Made by a program: the position numbers and the translations under genes. The notes under the pieces are model-generated. The model ran no database searches and had not been told where the DNA came from. It worked only from the letters and a program-made list of their open reading frames with translations. From contig NC_014657.1 in assembly GCF_000166335.1 (NCBI RefSeq), forward strand, positions 1,046,501 to 1,110,500: DNA of 64,000 nt, given 5' to 3'. Every line of letters starts with the position of its first letter. Positions within the stretch are counted from its first letter, which is position 1. Shown piece after piece: positions 16,372 through 25,156 of this stretch. The stretch comes from Caldicellulosiruptor owensensis OL (GTDB taxonomy: Bacteria > Bacillota > Thermoanaerobacteria > Caldicellulosiruptorales > Caldicellulosiruptoraceae).

Positions 16372-17983
16372 CTTAGTGTAAAATATTTATAGGACTTGAG
16401 ATGGAAAAAATGCTCCCTCCTCTTGGGAAAAATGAGAGAATGATATAAAATAATGAGACAAAAAAAAGAAGAAGAAAACTGAAAGGAAAAACAAACCAAA
16501 GGAGGGAGCAAAATGTTTGATAATATTATACAAAAATAGAGGAACTTTTAAATAGATTTGGAGAAGGGATAGTGGAGATATTAAGAGGTGAGAAAGATAT
16601 AGCGATGTATTCAATGGAATTGAAGGAGAAGATGGATGAGATAGGGAAGGAGATGATAAAAGAGGCATGCGGGCTTGTAGATGAGATTGTAAGGAATGAA
16701 AAGAAGAGGAAGGCAAGGTATGAGGTTGTAAGGAAAGATAAGAGGAGCATAAAGACAATATTTGGAGATGTGGAATATATAAGGACGTACTACAAGAATA
16801 AAGAAGAGGGAGGGTATGTGTATTTAGCAGATGAAATTTTGGGGATAGAGAAATACCAAAGAATAGACAAAGCAGTCAAAGCAGCAATAGTTGAGAAAGT
16901 AGTGGAAATATCATATGAAAAAGCAGCCAAAGAAGTATTAGGAGAAGAGAAAATGACAAGACAAAGTGTAATGAATATTTTGAGGAGGATAGAGGCAGCT
17001 CAGTTAGATAGAATCGAGCATAATAAAAAAGGAGTTGCAGGCAGTAAAAAAGTGGTAAAAGAACTTTATATAGAGGCAGATGAAGATCATATTTCGTTAC
17101 AAAACGGAGAAGGGAAGATAGCGAAGCTTGCGTACATAAATGAGGGATATAAAGAAGAGAAAGGGATTGTCAAAAGAAAGGAATTAAAAGGGGTGCATTA
17201 TTTTAGCAGTATTAAAGAGAGACCAGAAGATTTTTGGTCAAAAGTAAGTGAATATATAGAGGAGCACTATGAAACGGAGAAGATAGAGAAGATATATTTG
17301 TTAGGGGATGGAGCGGCATGGATAAAGGAAGGGCTTGAATGGATAGTGGGTGCAGAATTTGTATTAGACAGGTTTCATCTAATGAGAGAGGTAATCAAAA
17401 TAAGCGGTGGAGATAAGAATATTTTTGCTGGGATAGTAGAAGCATTGAGGGATAAGGATAGAGAGAAGTTTGAGGGATTGGTAGCTAAAGCGATGGAAAA
17501 GGCTGGAGAGGACAAAAGAGCGTTGAAGAGGATAAATGAAAGTAGGAGATATATAGCCAATCATTGGGATAATATAGTATTAGAGTTAGATAATAGGATT
17601 ATAAAAGGATGTAGTGCAGAAGGGCATGTAAGCCACGTATTAGCAGATAGGATGAGTTCAAGACCAAGAGGATGGAGCGAACAAGGAGCAGAAGTGATGG
17701 TAAAGTTATTGAGCTTGAAGTATAATGGTGTAAACTTGAAAGAAGCATATTTAAAAGAGATTTGTGGCAAGGAAGAGAAAGAAGAAAAAATATTGAAAGA
17801 AATTGTGAGAAAAAATGTTAAGAAGATAAGGAAACAGATTGAGGAGACGAGGAATAATGTGCCAATTTTAGCAAGAGGAAAAGTTGATTTGACGTTTAGA
17901 GTACTGAAAGGCCTAAGTACTGGAGATTTCTTAAATGCAGTCGTATTTTAATAAAAAATTTCCCTACAAACTCTTGACACTAT
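16372..17983 (+). mobile_element. ISLre2-type insertion sequence
   Basis: About 1.6 kb, inserted in the left-end hairpin of the IS605-type element. The ends carry imperfect inverted repeats starting TAGTGT (16374-16379 on the left; ACACTA at 17977-17982 on the right), with about 15 of 21 aligned positions matching. A 10-base repeat CCACCTCTTT flanks it at 16362-16371 and 17984-17993, fitting the short target duplication of this family. It carries one transposase gene with a broken reading frame near the start. Confidence 0.82.
16513..17951 (+). pseudogene. ISLre2-family transposase, N-terminal frameshift
   Basis: The protein read from 16572 (459 aa) has the ISLre2/UPF0236 features: KSIKTIFGDVEYIRTYYKN, YLADEILGIEKYQRI, YIEADEDHISLQ, YLLGDGAAWI (acidic catalytic loops) and VLDRFHLM. 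The natural start appears to be the ATG at 16513, after GGAGGGAG (16501-16508). From it the frame reads MFDNIIQK and then stops, because the A-run at 16532-16536 is one A short; one more A would give a continuous frame of about 480 residues. Internal initiation at GTG 16572 could still produce a near-full protein, or slippage on the A-run could restore the frame, so inactivity is not proven. Confidence 0.75.
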
Positions 17984-17993
17984 CCACCTCTTT
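17984..17993 (+). repeat. Right copy of the target-site duplication
   Basis: CCACCTCTTT; identical to 16362-16371. The following AAGGTGGGAG completes the hairpin broken by the insertion. Confidence 0.85.
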
Positions 17994-18047
17994 AAGGTGG
18001 GAGATTAATTGCTAAAAATATGATACAATATTTTCGGGTGATTTCAA

Positions 18048-19266
18048 ATGTACAAAACACAGAAAAATCATATAAGATGTAACAAACAAACATACAGGAT
18101 ACTTCGAATCCTATGCCATCTTTCAAAGAATCTGTACAACTATGCACTCTACCATGTCAGACAACACTATTTTAAAACTCAGGAATATCTTCGATATGAA
18201 AGTGTATATCACCTTGTAAAAGGGAACGAAAACTACAGATTACTACCATCCCAAGTTGCCCAGCAAACCATTTTAGCAGTGGACCAAGCTTTTAAATCGT
18301 TTTTTGGTTTACTGAAAGCAAAGAAAGAAGGAAAGATTGACAAGAAGATTTCCATGCCAAAGTACTTGCCCAGGGATGGGATGTTTCTTCTCAGTTTTCC
18401 TGAAGACCAGTTCAAGGTAGAAGGAAACAAATTGAGATTGAGTCTGGGCAGGAATTTTTACAAAGAGTTTGGGACAAAGTATTTGTATTTTGAGCTGCCA
18501 GTAACAGTTTCAGGTAAGAGGATAAAAGAAGTCAGGATAGTAGCAAGGTTTCATGGTAAATGGTTTGAGATTGAGTATGTGTATGAAGAAGAAGAGCAGA
18601 GTTGTGATCTTAACAAAGACAGGTACTTATCAATAGACCCTGGTCTTGACAATTTTGCAGCTGTAGTTGATACCGTCGGGACTGCCTTTTTGATAGAAGG
18701 CAGGTATATAAAATCAGTTAACCGATGGTACAACAAAGAAAAAGCAAGACTGCAGAGTATATACTCAAAGCAGGGAGTAAAATTTGGTAAAAAACTTGCT
18801 CAGATTTCTCTTAAAAGACAGCATATAATTGACAATTTTTTAAATCAGGCAGTGAACAGGACAGTATAAGCATTGTCTGAACAATCAAATTGGGACAGTA
18901 GTAGTTGGAGAAATGAAGAGTATAAAACAAGAGATAGGACTTGGGAGAGTGAATAATCAAAACTTTGTGAGTATTCCGTATGATAAGTTCAAGAGGAAGT
19001 TAGAAACAAAGTGCAGGTATTATGGCATAGAGTATATGGAAATTGATGAAAGTTATACATCACAGAGATGTAGCAGATTTGGGATGGTTAAGAAAAGTAA
19101 CAGGAAATACAGGGGATTGTATATGTGCAGAGATTGCGGGTATGTAGTAAATGCGGATATAAATGGAGCGATGAATATACTTGCAAAAGTAGCTGGTGAG
19201 TCTGCCGCAGAGCAGATAGCTAGTTGTGGGTGTGTGAACCACCCTGTGAGAATAAGGGTAGCATAG
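18048..19266 (+). pseudogene. tnpB: TnpB (IS605 OrfB) RNA-guided nuclease, frameshifted
   Basis: The first frame runs to 18869 (273 aa) and the homologous remainder, starting with HCLNNQIGTVVVGEMKS and ending at 19266, is in the next frame. A one-base insertion near 18866 (GTATAAG) explains the break. The RuvC residues persist: SIDPGLDNFAAV (motif I Asp), VVVGEM (motif II Glu), NADINGAMNI (motif III Asp). The zinc finger is damaged: the first CxxC reads CSRF instead of CSRC, while the second (CRDCG) is intact. Intact members of this family are guided by an RNA made from the element's right end. Confidence 0.88.
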
Positions 19267-19290
19267 TTGCTACCAAACTTCTCACGAAGC

Positions 19291-19309
19291 CTCCACCTCA
19301 TCAGGTGGG
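19291..19309 (+). repeat. Right-end hairpin of the IS605-type element
   Basis: CCACCT (19293-19298) pairs with AGGTGG (19303-19308), loop CATC. It shares its stem with the reconstructed left-end hairpin. Confidence 0.75.
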
Positions 19310-19320
19310 TGGTAGTTCAC

Positions 19321-19710
19321 AAGAATGCTGTACTTGCTGATGCATATCCCTCTTCATTTAAACCTGTTGAACACAAAATGACCGATATAAAATTTGTAGA
19401 AATAAAAATCGATGGAGACAAAGCAAAAGTTGTTGTAGACGTATTTGGTGAATATAAATCTGTAGGTTTGGCTTTTGATAGTGATAAAATACCACCTTCT
19501 GAATTGAATGAAATAACTAATGCTAAAGGTTATAAAATGTCACCTGAAGAACAGAAAAGGTTTATCGAAAAAGCTGAGAAATTACCAAAAAAAATACGTG
19601 AGTATAAAGTAAAATTTGGTGAACGGTATGGTTTCAACTTAACAAAAGAAAACGGAGAGTGGAAAATAACTTCAGAAACTTTCAATTTTCTCCCTGGGTA
19701 TGAGCCCTAA
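19321..19710 (+). pseudogene. 5'-truncated remnant of an unknown gene, cut by the IS605-type element
   Basis: An open frame begins exactly where the tnpB element ends and runs 130 residues (from LADAYPSSFKPVEHKMTDIKF to NFLPGYEP) with strand-turn-strand character and high Lys/Glu content, ending in TAA. There is no start codon with a ribosome site at its beginning, and in the open frame upstream it is joined to the tnpB 3' end. The natural N-terminus, perhaps with a signal peptide, is missing; nothing resembling it lies between spoVS and the element. I do not recognise the family; it looks like an extracytoplasmic NTF2-like or repeat domain, but that is only a guess. Confidence 0.6.
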
Positions 19711-19743
19711 AAATTACAAAAATGTAATATTTAATATAAAATT

Positions 19744-19785
19744 GAGAGGGGCTGTCCAAAAAGACAAGTGGATAGCCTCTTTTAG
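19744..19785 (+). terminator. Imperfect terminator hairpin after the truncated gene
   Basis: GAGAGGGGCTGTCC (19744-19757) pairs, with several G-T wobbles, with GGATAGCCTCTTTT (19770-19783), which ends in a T-run. Confidence 0.55.
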
Positions 19786-19884
19786 TTTATCTTTAAATAA
19801 TCGTTTTGAACAGCAATGTAGAATTGTCTCTATATTTTTGCTAAAATAATTGTTGTTTTAATCTTTATGGGGGAAGAGCTAAAG

Positions 19885-22800
19885 ATGTACATAAAATGGC
19901 TTGAAATCTATGGTTTTAAATCTTTTTGTGAAAAAACAAGAATTGAATTTCAAAAAGGAATTACAGCTATTGTTGGACCTAATGGATGTGGAAAGAGCAA
20001 TATTACTGATGCGATAAGATGGGCTTTGGGCGAGCAGAGTTTAAAAATTTTGCGTGCAGCAAAACAAGAAGACCTTATTTTTGCCGGCACAGAAAAAAGA
20101 AAATCTCAGGGTTTTGCTGAGGTTTCTATATGTTTTGATAACTCAAACGGGGTTCTTCCAATCGATTATCAAGAAGTTGTAGTAACAAGAAGACTTTTTA
20201 GAAGTGGTGAGAGCGAATTTTTTATAAATAAAATTCCTTGCAGGTTGAAAGATGTATACGAGCTTTTTCTTGACTCTGGCCTTGGAAAAGACGGATATTC
20301 TATTATATCTCAGGGTAGAGTTGATGAGATAATAAATGCAAGGCCTGTTGATAGATATAGGATTTTTGAAGAAGCGTGTGGAATTACAAAGTATAAGTAC
20401 AGAAAAGAAGAAACAGAGAGAAAGCTTAAAACCACAGAGGAGAACATTCAGAGACTTCAGGACGTAATGTTTGAACTGAGCACACAGCTGGAGGAAATTA
20501 AGCCTGATGTGCAAAAGGCAAAGACATATCTTCAAATAAATCAAAAACTCCAAAGTTTGAAAAAAGAAAAGTATGTTTATGAGTATAACTTGACAGGCAG
20601 AAGATATAATGATTTACTCTTAAAAGAGAAGCAGTTAAATGAAGAGCTTGAAAGGTTAATTCACTTGAGAAGAGAACTTGAAAAAAGTATAAATCAAAGC
20701 GAATCGCAAATTGATCTGCTGACCCAGCATATAGAGAAAACAAAACTATCTTATAACGATATAAAAAGTGAGCTTATAGAGGCTACTACTCAACTGAAGT
20801 TTTTAAAAAAGCAGCAAGAAAATAAGCAGCAACTTAAGGAGGATTTATCAAGTCAGATTTTACAGCTTGAGAGGCAAAAGGAGGAATTAAAAAAGAGCAT
20901 TGAGGAGTTACAAAAAGGTATTTCCGAAAAAGAAGAAGAGCATAGAAGTATTTTAGAGGTTCATACAAAGTTACAAAAACAGATTACAGCTTTAAAAGAA
21001 AATATTACAGAAGTAGAAGCAGAAATCCAAAAGAAAGAAACAGAATTAATTGAATGCATATCCCAGATAGAAAAGTTTAACCAAAAATTAAATGGAATTT
21101 TGCATTTATCTACTACTTTAGAAAATAGAAAAGAGAAAATAGTTGAGCAGACAAATGCTATTTTAAGTGAACTTGAAAAGCTGACCATTGCACAAAATAC
21201 AAAAAAATCAAAACTTGTGGAATTAGATAATGAAAGAAAGAAACTTGTTATTTTAGTTGAAGATTTGAACCAGCAGGTATCAGAAAAAGAGCGACACCTT
21301 ACTAACCTTAAAAATTTAGTAGATGATATTTCAAAACAGCTGATAAAAAAGCAAGAAAAATTAAGTATTTTAAAGATGATGGAAGAGAGCTATGAAGGAT
21401 ACAGCAAAACAATCAAGGAAATTTTCAAACGAGTAAAAAATCTTCCCATTTGCCTGTACGGAACGGTGGGAAGTTTGATATCTGTCAAGAGAGAATATCT
21501 AAAGGCTATTGAAACAGCACTGAGCAGTTCTTTGCAACACCTTGTTGTGAAAAATGAAGATGATGCAAAAAGAATAATAGAGATGGCAAAAAACGAAAAA
21601 CTTGGCAAGGTCACGATTATTCCTGTTAATACTGTTGCGGTTTTAAGTCAAAAAGAAGATATTAACGCAGATGGTTTTTTAGGATTTGCAGATGAGTTTG
21701 TTGAAATAAATGATGAATTAAGAAAGGTAGTAGAATTTTTACTTGGTCGTACCTTAGTTTTTGATACTATCGACAGAGCTATAGAGTACCAAAAAAAGGT
21801 AGGATATAAGGCAAGGTGTGTTACACTTTCGGGAGAGCTAATTTCTCCCGGTGGGGTTTTTGTTGGTGGTGAAAAGAAAGCTGATTTTTCTCTTCTGGAG
21901 AGGAAAGTGGAAAAAGAAGAGTTGGAAGTAGATGTCAAGAACCTTTCGTCCAGGCTTGAGGAAATGGATAAACTGATTATAGAAAGTAGCAAAGTGTTAT
22001 ATAAGCTGAAAACTGCAAAGCAAGAAGGGGAAAAAAGCTTAAATGATTTATTATCAAAAATGAGTGAGCTTGAAAGAGAGATTGAGATGTATGATTACAA
22101 AATAAAACAGCTTATCCAAAACAAAGATGCTTTAGAAAACGAAAAGAATTTAATATATGAGCAACTCATAACACTTGAATGCGACATAAAGTCTTCACAG
22201 GAGAGGTTAGAAAATCTCAAAAAATCAAAAGAGGGATTTGAGAAAGAGATTTCAAATCTTAAGACTGCTTTAAGTAAACTAAAAGAAGATTATAATTTTT
22301 TGGATAGTAAGTTCACAAAAGCAATAGAAGAAAAGAATAAGATTGAAGCAGAGCTATCTATATTAAAACACAAACTTGAAAGTAAAAGTTACAACATGAT
22401 TGAGATAGAAAATCAAAAAACGTACAGGTTCAATGAAAAGGTAAAATGTGAAGAGAATATAAGAGAGCTTGAGGAACAAATTTTTCAAACTTCTAAAGAG
22501 ATAGAGGAAAAAAAACAAAAAGCAGAAGAGTTTAAAAATAATTTGCAGCAGCTTGAGAAAGATTACTTTGAACTTTCTGAGCGATACAATTCTGAGCAAA
22601 AAAGGTTACATGAAGCTTCAGATAAAATTCAGGAGATAGAAAAAAAAATTGGGCAAATTGCTCTTGAAAAGCATGATCTTGAAAACTATATGAAGAATAT
22701 AAAGGAAAAATATTTTGAAACATTTAATGAAGAAATCCATACTTCAAATAAAGAAGTTTTTTGGTCAAAAGAGAAGGAGGATGAGCTTGAAAGGTGCACA

Positions 22801-23418
22801 GCAGCGCTTTCTGAACTGGGGGAAGTAAAGTTATATTCAATCGATCAGGAGAAAAGACTGCAGGAAAGAATGCAATTTTTGCAAAAACAGATTGAAGATT
22901 TGCAAAAGACAACAGATGAGTTAAAAAGACTTATTAGTCATCTTGAAAAAAATATGAAAGAGATATTTTTAGAAAACTTTGAAAAAATAAAGAGTTTGTT
23001 TTCTGAGATATTTTTTGAACTTTTTGGCGGAGGAAGTTGTGATTTGAAGCTCATAGGTCAGGATGGAGAGCTTGGTGTAGATATTGATGTTAAGCCTCCG
23101 GGCAAAAAGCTACAAAATATAAATCTTCTTTCGGGTGGAGAAAAGGCTTTAGTAGCAATTGCACTTTTGTTTGCCTTTTTGACGTTTAAAGGTTCTCTTT
23201 TGTGCATATTAGACGAGATAGATTCAAGCTTGGATGAGGTAAATGTTCAAAGGTTTGCACAGTATATAAAGAATTTGAATAGCCAGAGCCAGATTATTAT
23301 TGTTACTCATAGAAAACCTACAATGGAGATTGCCAATACTCTGTATGGTGTTACAATGGAAGAGCGCGGTGTTTCAAAAGTTTTATCGCTAAACATTGAA
23401 AAAATACAGAAAGGATGA
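19885..23418 (+). CDS. smc: Chromosome segregation protein SMC
   Basis: 1177 aa. The N-terminal Walker A (GPNGCGKSNITDAIRWALGEQS, near residue 32) and the C-terminal signature LLSGGEKALVAIALLFAF (near residue 1082) and Walker B LCILDEIDSSLDEVN frame two long coiled-coil arms around a hinge (about residues 518-650, VGSLISVKREYLKAIETALSSSLQ). It condenses and segregates the chromosome with ScpA and ScpB. The ATG at 19885 gives the standard start MYIKWLEIYGFKSF and is preceded by GGGGGAAGAG; an in-frame ATG at 19867 is possible but has no ribosome site. ftsY follows 6 bases later, the usual smc-ftsY pair. Confidence 0.97.
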   Translation: MYIKWLEIYGFKSFCEKTRIEFQKGITAIVGPNGCGKSNITDAIRWALGEQSLKILRAAKQEDLIFAGTEKRKSQGFAEVSICFDNSNGVLPIDYQEVVVTRRLFRSGESEFFINKIPCRLKDVYELFLDSGLGKDGYSIISQGRVDEIINARPVDRYRIFEEACGITKYKYRKEETERKLKTTEENIQRLQDVMFELSTQLEEIKPDVQKAKTYLQINQKLQSLKKEKYVYEYNLTGRRYNDLLLKEKQLNEELERLIHLRRELEKSINQSESQIDLLTQHIEKTKLSYNDIKSELIEATTQLKFLKKQQENKQQLKEDLSSQILQLERQKEELKKSIEELQKGISEKEEEHRSILEVHTKLQKQITALKENITEVEAEIQKKETELIECISQIEKFNQKLNGILHLSTTLENRKEKIVEQTNAILSELEKLTIAQNTKKSKLVELDNERKKLVILVEDLNQQVSEKERHLTNLKNLVDDISKQLIKKQEKLSILKMMEESYEGYSKTIKEIFKRVKNLPICLYGTVGSLISVKREYLKAIETALSSSLQHLVVKNEDDAKRIIEMAKNEKLGKVTIIPVNTVAVLSQKEDINADGFLGFADEFVEINDELRKVVEFLLGRTLVFDTIDRAIEYQKKVGYKARCVTLSGELISPGGVFVGGEKKADFSLLERKVEKEELEVDVKNLSSRLEEMDKLIIESSKVLYKLKTAKQEGEKSLNDLLSKMSELEREIEMYDYKIKQLIQNKDALENEKNLIYEQLITLECDIKSSQERLENLKKSKEGFEKEISNLKTALSKLKEDYNFLDSKFTKAIEEKNKIEAELSILKHKLESKSYNMIEIENQKTYRFNEKVKCEENIRELEEQIFQTSKEIEEKKQKAEEFKNNLQQLEKDYFELSERYNSEQKRLHEASDKIQEIEKKIGQIALEKHDLENYMKNIKEKYFETFNEEIHTSNKEVFWSKEKEDELERCTAALSELGEVKLYSIDQEKRLQERMQFLQKQIEDLQKTTDELKRLISHLEKNMKEIFLENFEKIKSLFSEIFFELFGGGSCDLKLIGQDGELGVDIDVKPPGKKLQNINLLSGGEKALVAIALLFAFLTFKGSLLCILDEIDSSLDEVNVQRFAQYIKNLNSQSQIIIVTHRKPTMEIANTLYGVTMEERGVSKVLSLNIEKIQKG

Positions 23419-23424
23419 TATGAG

Positions 23425-24330
23425 ATGGGTTTTTTTGATAGACTTAAAGAAGGTCTTTCGAAGACTAAAAAGAATTTTACTGAGAAGGTGGAGAGCTTAT
23501 TAAAATCATTTAAACAAGTAGATGATGAGCTTTTTGAAGAGCTTGAAGAAATTTTAGTACTCTCAGATGTTGGTGTTAAAACATCTCAAAAAATAATAGA
23601 AAATCTTAAAGAAAGAGTTAAGAAAGAAAAAATTTCTGATAGCCAGGCTATAAAAAAAATTTTAAAAGAAGAGATGCTTAATATTATTGATCTTGAAAAC
23701 AAATTAAGCGAAAAGTATCCTCTCATAATTCTGATGGTTGGCGTAAATGGTGTGGGTAAGACAACATCCATAGGTAAAATTGCAAATCTTTTGAAATCAA
23801 ATGGTAAAAAGGTTTTAATTGCGGCAGCAGATACATTTAGAGCAGCAGCTGCAGAACAGCTTGAGATTTGGGCAAAAAGGGTTGGGTGTGACATTATAAA
23901 ACATGTGGAGGGTGCTGACCCGGCAGCTGTTGTGTTCGATGGTATCCAAGCGATGAGGGCAAGAAAGGCTGATGTTTTGATAGTAGACACGGCTGGAAGA
24001 CTTCATACCAAGAAAAACTTGATTGAGGAGCTCAAAAAGATTGACCGGGTGATAAATCAGCAAATGCCAGAAGCAAGCAAGGAGACTTTGCTTGTGATTG
24101 ATGCAACAACTGGTCAAAATGCGCTAAATCAAGCAAAAGAGTTTAACCAGGCAGTCAATATTTCTGGAATTGTACTAACAAAGCTTGATGGCACGGCAAA
24201 AGGTGGTATCGTAATTTCCATCTGTGATGAGCTCAAGATTCCGGTAAAGTTTGTAGGTGTGGGAGAAAAGATAGATGATCTTCAGTATTTTAATGCAAAA
24301 GAATTTGTAGATGCTCTTTTTGAAAACTAA
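23425..24330 (+). CDS. ftsY: Signal recognition particle receptor FtsY
   Basis: 301 aa; the N-terminal helical bundle and GTPase (NG) domain without the long acidic A domain of E. coli FtsY. GTPase motifs: GVNGVGKTTSIGKIA, DTFRAAAAEQL, DTAGRLH, TKLDGTAKGG, and the C-terminal GVGEKIDDLQYF. It docks SRP-ribosome complexes at the membrane. The gene begins 6 bases after smc and is probably translated from the same message; a terminator follows. Confidence 0.97.
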   Translation: MGFFDRLKEGLSKTKKNFTEKVESLLKSFKQVDDELFEELEEILVLSDVGVKTSQKIIENLKERVKKEKISDSQAIKKILKEEMLNIIDLENKLSEKYPLIILMVGVNGVGKTTSIGKIANLLKSNGKKVLIAAADTFRAAAAEQLEIWAKRVGCDIIKHVEGADPAAVVFDGIQAMRARKADVLIVDTAGRLHTKKNLIEELKKIDRVINQQMPEASKETLLVIDATTGQNALNQAKEFNQAVNISGIVLTKLDGTAKGGIVISICDELKIPVKFVGVGEKIDDLQYFNAKEFVDALFEN

Positions 24331-24342
24331 TAAAAATCACAC

Positions 24343-24363
24343 GGCTGGGTAAATAGCCCAGCC
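24343..24363. terminator. Bidirectional terminator between ftsY and the Crp-like gene
   Basis: GGCTGGG (24343-24349) pairs with CCCAGCC (24357-24363). Serves ftsY on + and the converging Crp/Fnr gene on -. The U-tract is short on the + side (TCTTATA). Confidence 0.6.
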
Positions 24364-24365
24364 TC

Positions 24366-25046
24366 TTATACATCTTCGTAAAGATAATCCTCTATCTTTT
24401 CTAAATTTTTGATCCAGATCTCTTTTCCCCAAAAATCAATTAGTCCTTCTTCTTTCATTTTTATAAGTTCTCTTGAAAGTGAAGGCCTTTGCACATTAAA
24501 AATTTTAGCAAGCTCTTGCTTTGTAAAATTGAGCTTTAGTTTTGTAGTTTTTTGTTTTTTGTACTCTTCAATTAAAAAATTACAAATCTTTTGTCTCAAG
24601 GTAGAAAGCGTATTTTCTTTAAGTTTAGTGTTCAAGAGAAGGATTCTATCTGAAAGAAGATTTAAAAAGTTGTGTAAAAACTTTTCGTTCTTTTTGCACA
24701 TCTCAATTATGGCATGCTTTGGAATAAATATAATCTCTGTTTTAGTTTTTGAAACAATTGTCGCAGGAAAAGTGTTTGCCGAAGAAAATATGACAGCTTC
24801 ACCAAACGTGTCGCCTTGTGACAATGTAGTTATGGTATATTCTTTACCTGACACAGAGCTTTTTTTCACTTCAACCATTCCGCTGAGTATAAGCCCTATA
24901 AAGCTGCATTCGTCACCTTCAAGTACAATTACCTGGTCTTTTTCAAAATCCTTTTTAAGAATATGAAAGGAATCTAATATCTCTTTTATTTCGCTTTGAT
25001 CCATCATCTTAAATAGCTTGCTTTGACATACCCTTTCAAGATGCAT
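24366..25046 (-). CDS. Crp/Fnr-family transcription regulator (HcpR-like)
   Basis: 226 aa. The N-terminal cyclic-nucleotide-like sensor domain (about residues 20-120: VIVLEGDECSFIGLILSGMVEV, LSQGDTFGEAV) is joined by a long helix to a C-terminal winged helix (LNFTKQELAKIFNVQRPSLSRELIKMKEEGLI). No N-terminal cysteine cluster is seen, so it is not a classical Fe-S FNR; the HcpR group binds other ligands. It is divergent from the ferredoxin-hcp operon, 110 bases away, with a palindrome between, which suggests that it controls hcp. Confidence 0.88.
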   Translation of the reverse strand: MHLERVCQSKLFKMMDQSEIKEILDSFHILKKDFEKDQVIVLEGDECSFIGLILSGMVEVKKSSVSGKEYTITTLSQGDTFGEAVIFSSANTFPATIVSKTKTEIIFIPKHAIIEMCKKNEKFLHNFLNLLSDRILLLNTKLKENTLSTLRQKICNFLIEEYKKQKTTKLKLNFTKQELAKIFNVQRPSLSRELIKMKEEGLIDFWGKEIWIKNLEKIEDYLYEDV

Positions 25047-25080
25047 CGGTTTTCACCCTCTTTAAAATGGATATAAAACT

Positions 25081-25094
25081 GTAACATATGTTAC
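25081..25094. promoter_or_regulatory. Palindromic Crp/Fnr-type operator before the hcp operon
   Basis: GTAACATATGTTAC, a perfect 14-base palindrome of the Crp/Fnr kind. The -10 candidate TATAAT lies at 25122-25127 with no -35, so the palindrome centres near -46 to the predicted start, an activator-like position. It lies between the divergent regulator and ferredoxin-hcp genes. Confidence 0.75.
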
Positions 25095-25121
25095 CGCAAA
25101 TATATTCTAAACTATATAAAA

Positions 25122-25127
25122 TATAAT
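25122..25127 (+). promoter_or_regulatory. -10 box of the ferredoxin-hcp operon
   Basis: TATAAT 30 bases before the start codon at 25157; it has no -35 partner, which fits activation by the palindrome upstream. Confidence 0.65.
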
Positions 25128-25156
25128 TGCAAGTAAACAGAGAGGGATGGTTGAAA

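Larger units (their letters stand above)
16340..19320 (+). mobile_element. IS200/IS605-family (tnpB-only) element, interrupted by ISLre2-type element
   Basis: The boundaries are approximate. The left end lies after the spoVS terminator and contains a hairpin, CTCCCACCT (16359-16367) with AGGTGGGAG (17995-18003), that is contiguous only when the inserted ISLre2 element is removed. The right end holds a similar hairpin (CCACCT at 19293-19298, AGGTGG at 19303-19308) followed by TGGTAGTTCAC, a common right-end sequence of such elements. Between them is a broken tnpB. No tnpA is present, so movement would need a transposase in trans. Without the insertion the element is about 1.36 kb. Confidence 0.75.

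Noticed and set aside
16387-16758. Long Ser/Leu-rich open frames on the minus strand under the ISLre2 transposase and elsewhere (for example 23586-23990, 15426-15770)
   Set aside because: They are antisense shadows of purine-rich coding sequence, with no ribosome site and no neighbouring logic.
19267-19320. Reading the 19267-19710 frame as one intact gene
   Set aside because: The first 18 codons are the transposon right-end DNA; the sequence has no ribosome site, so I call the rest a truncated remnant.
25127-25156. TTG start of the ferredoxin gene
   Set aside because: It overlaps the -10 box; the ATG at 25157 is the normal start of the ferredoxin motif.
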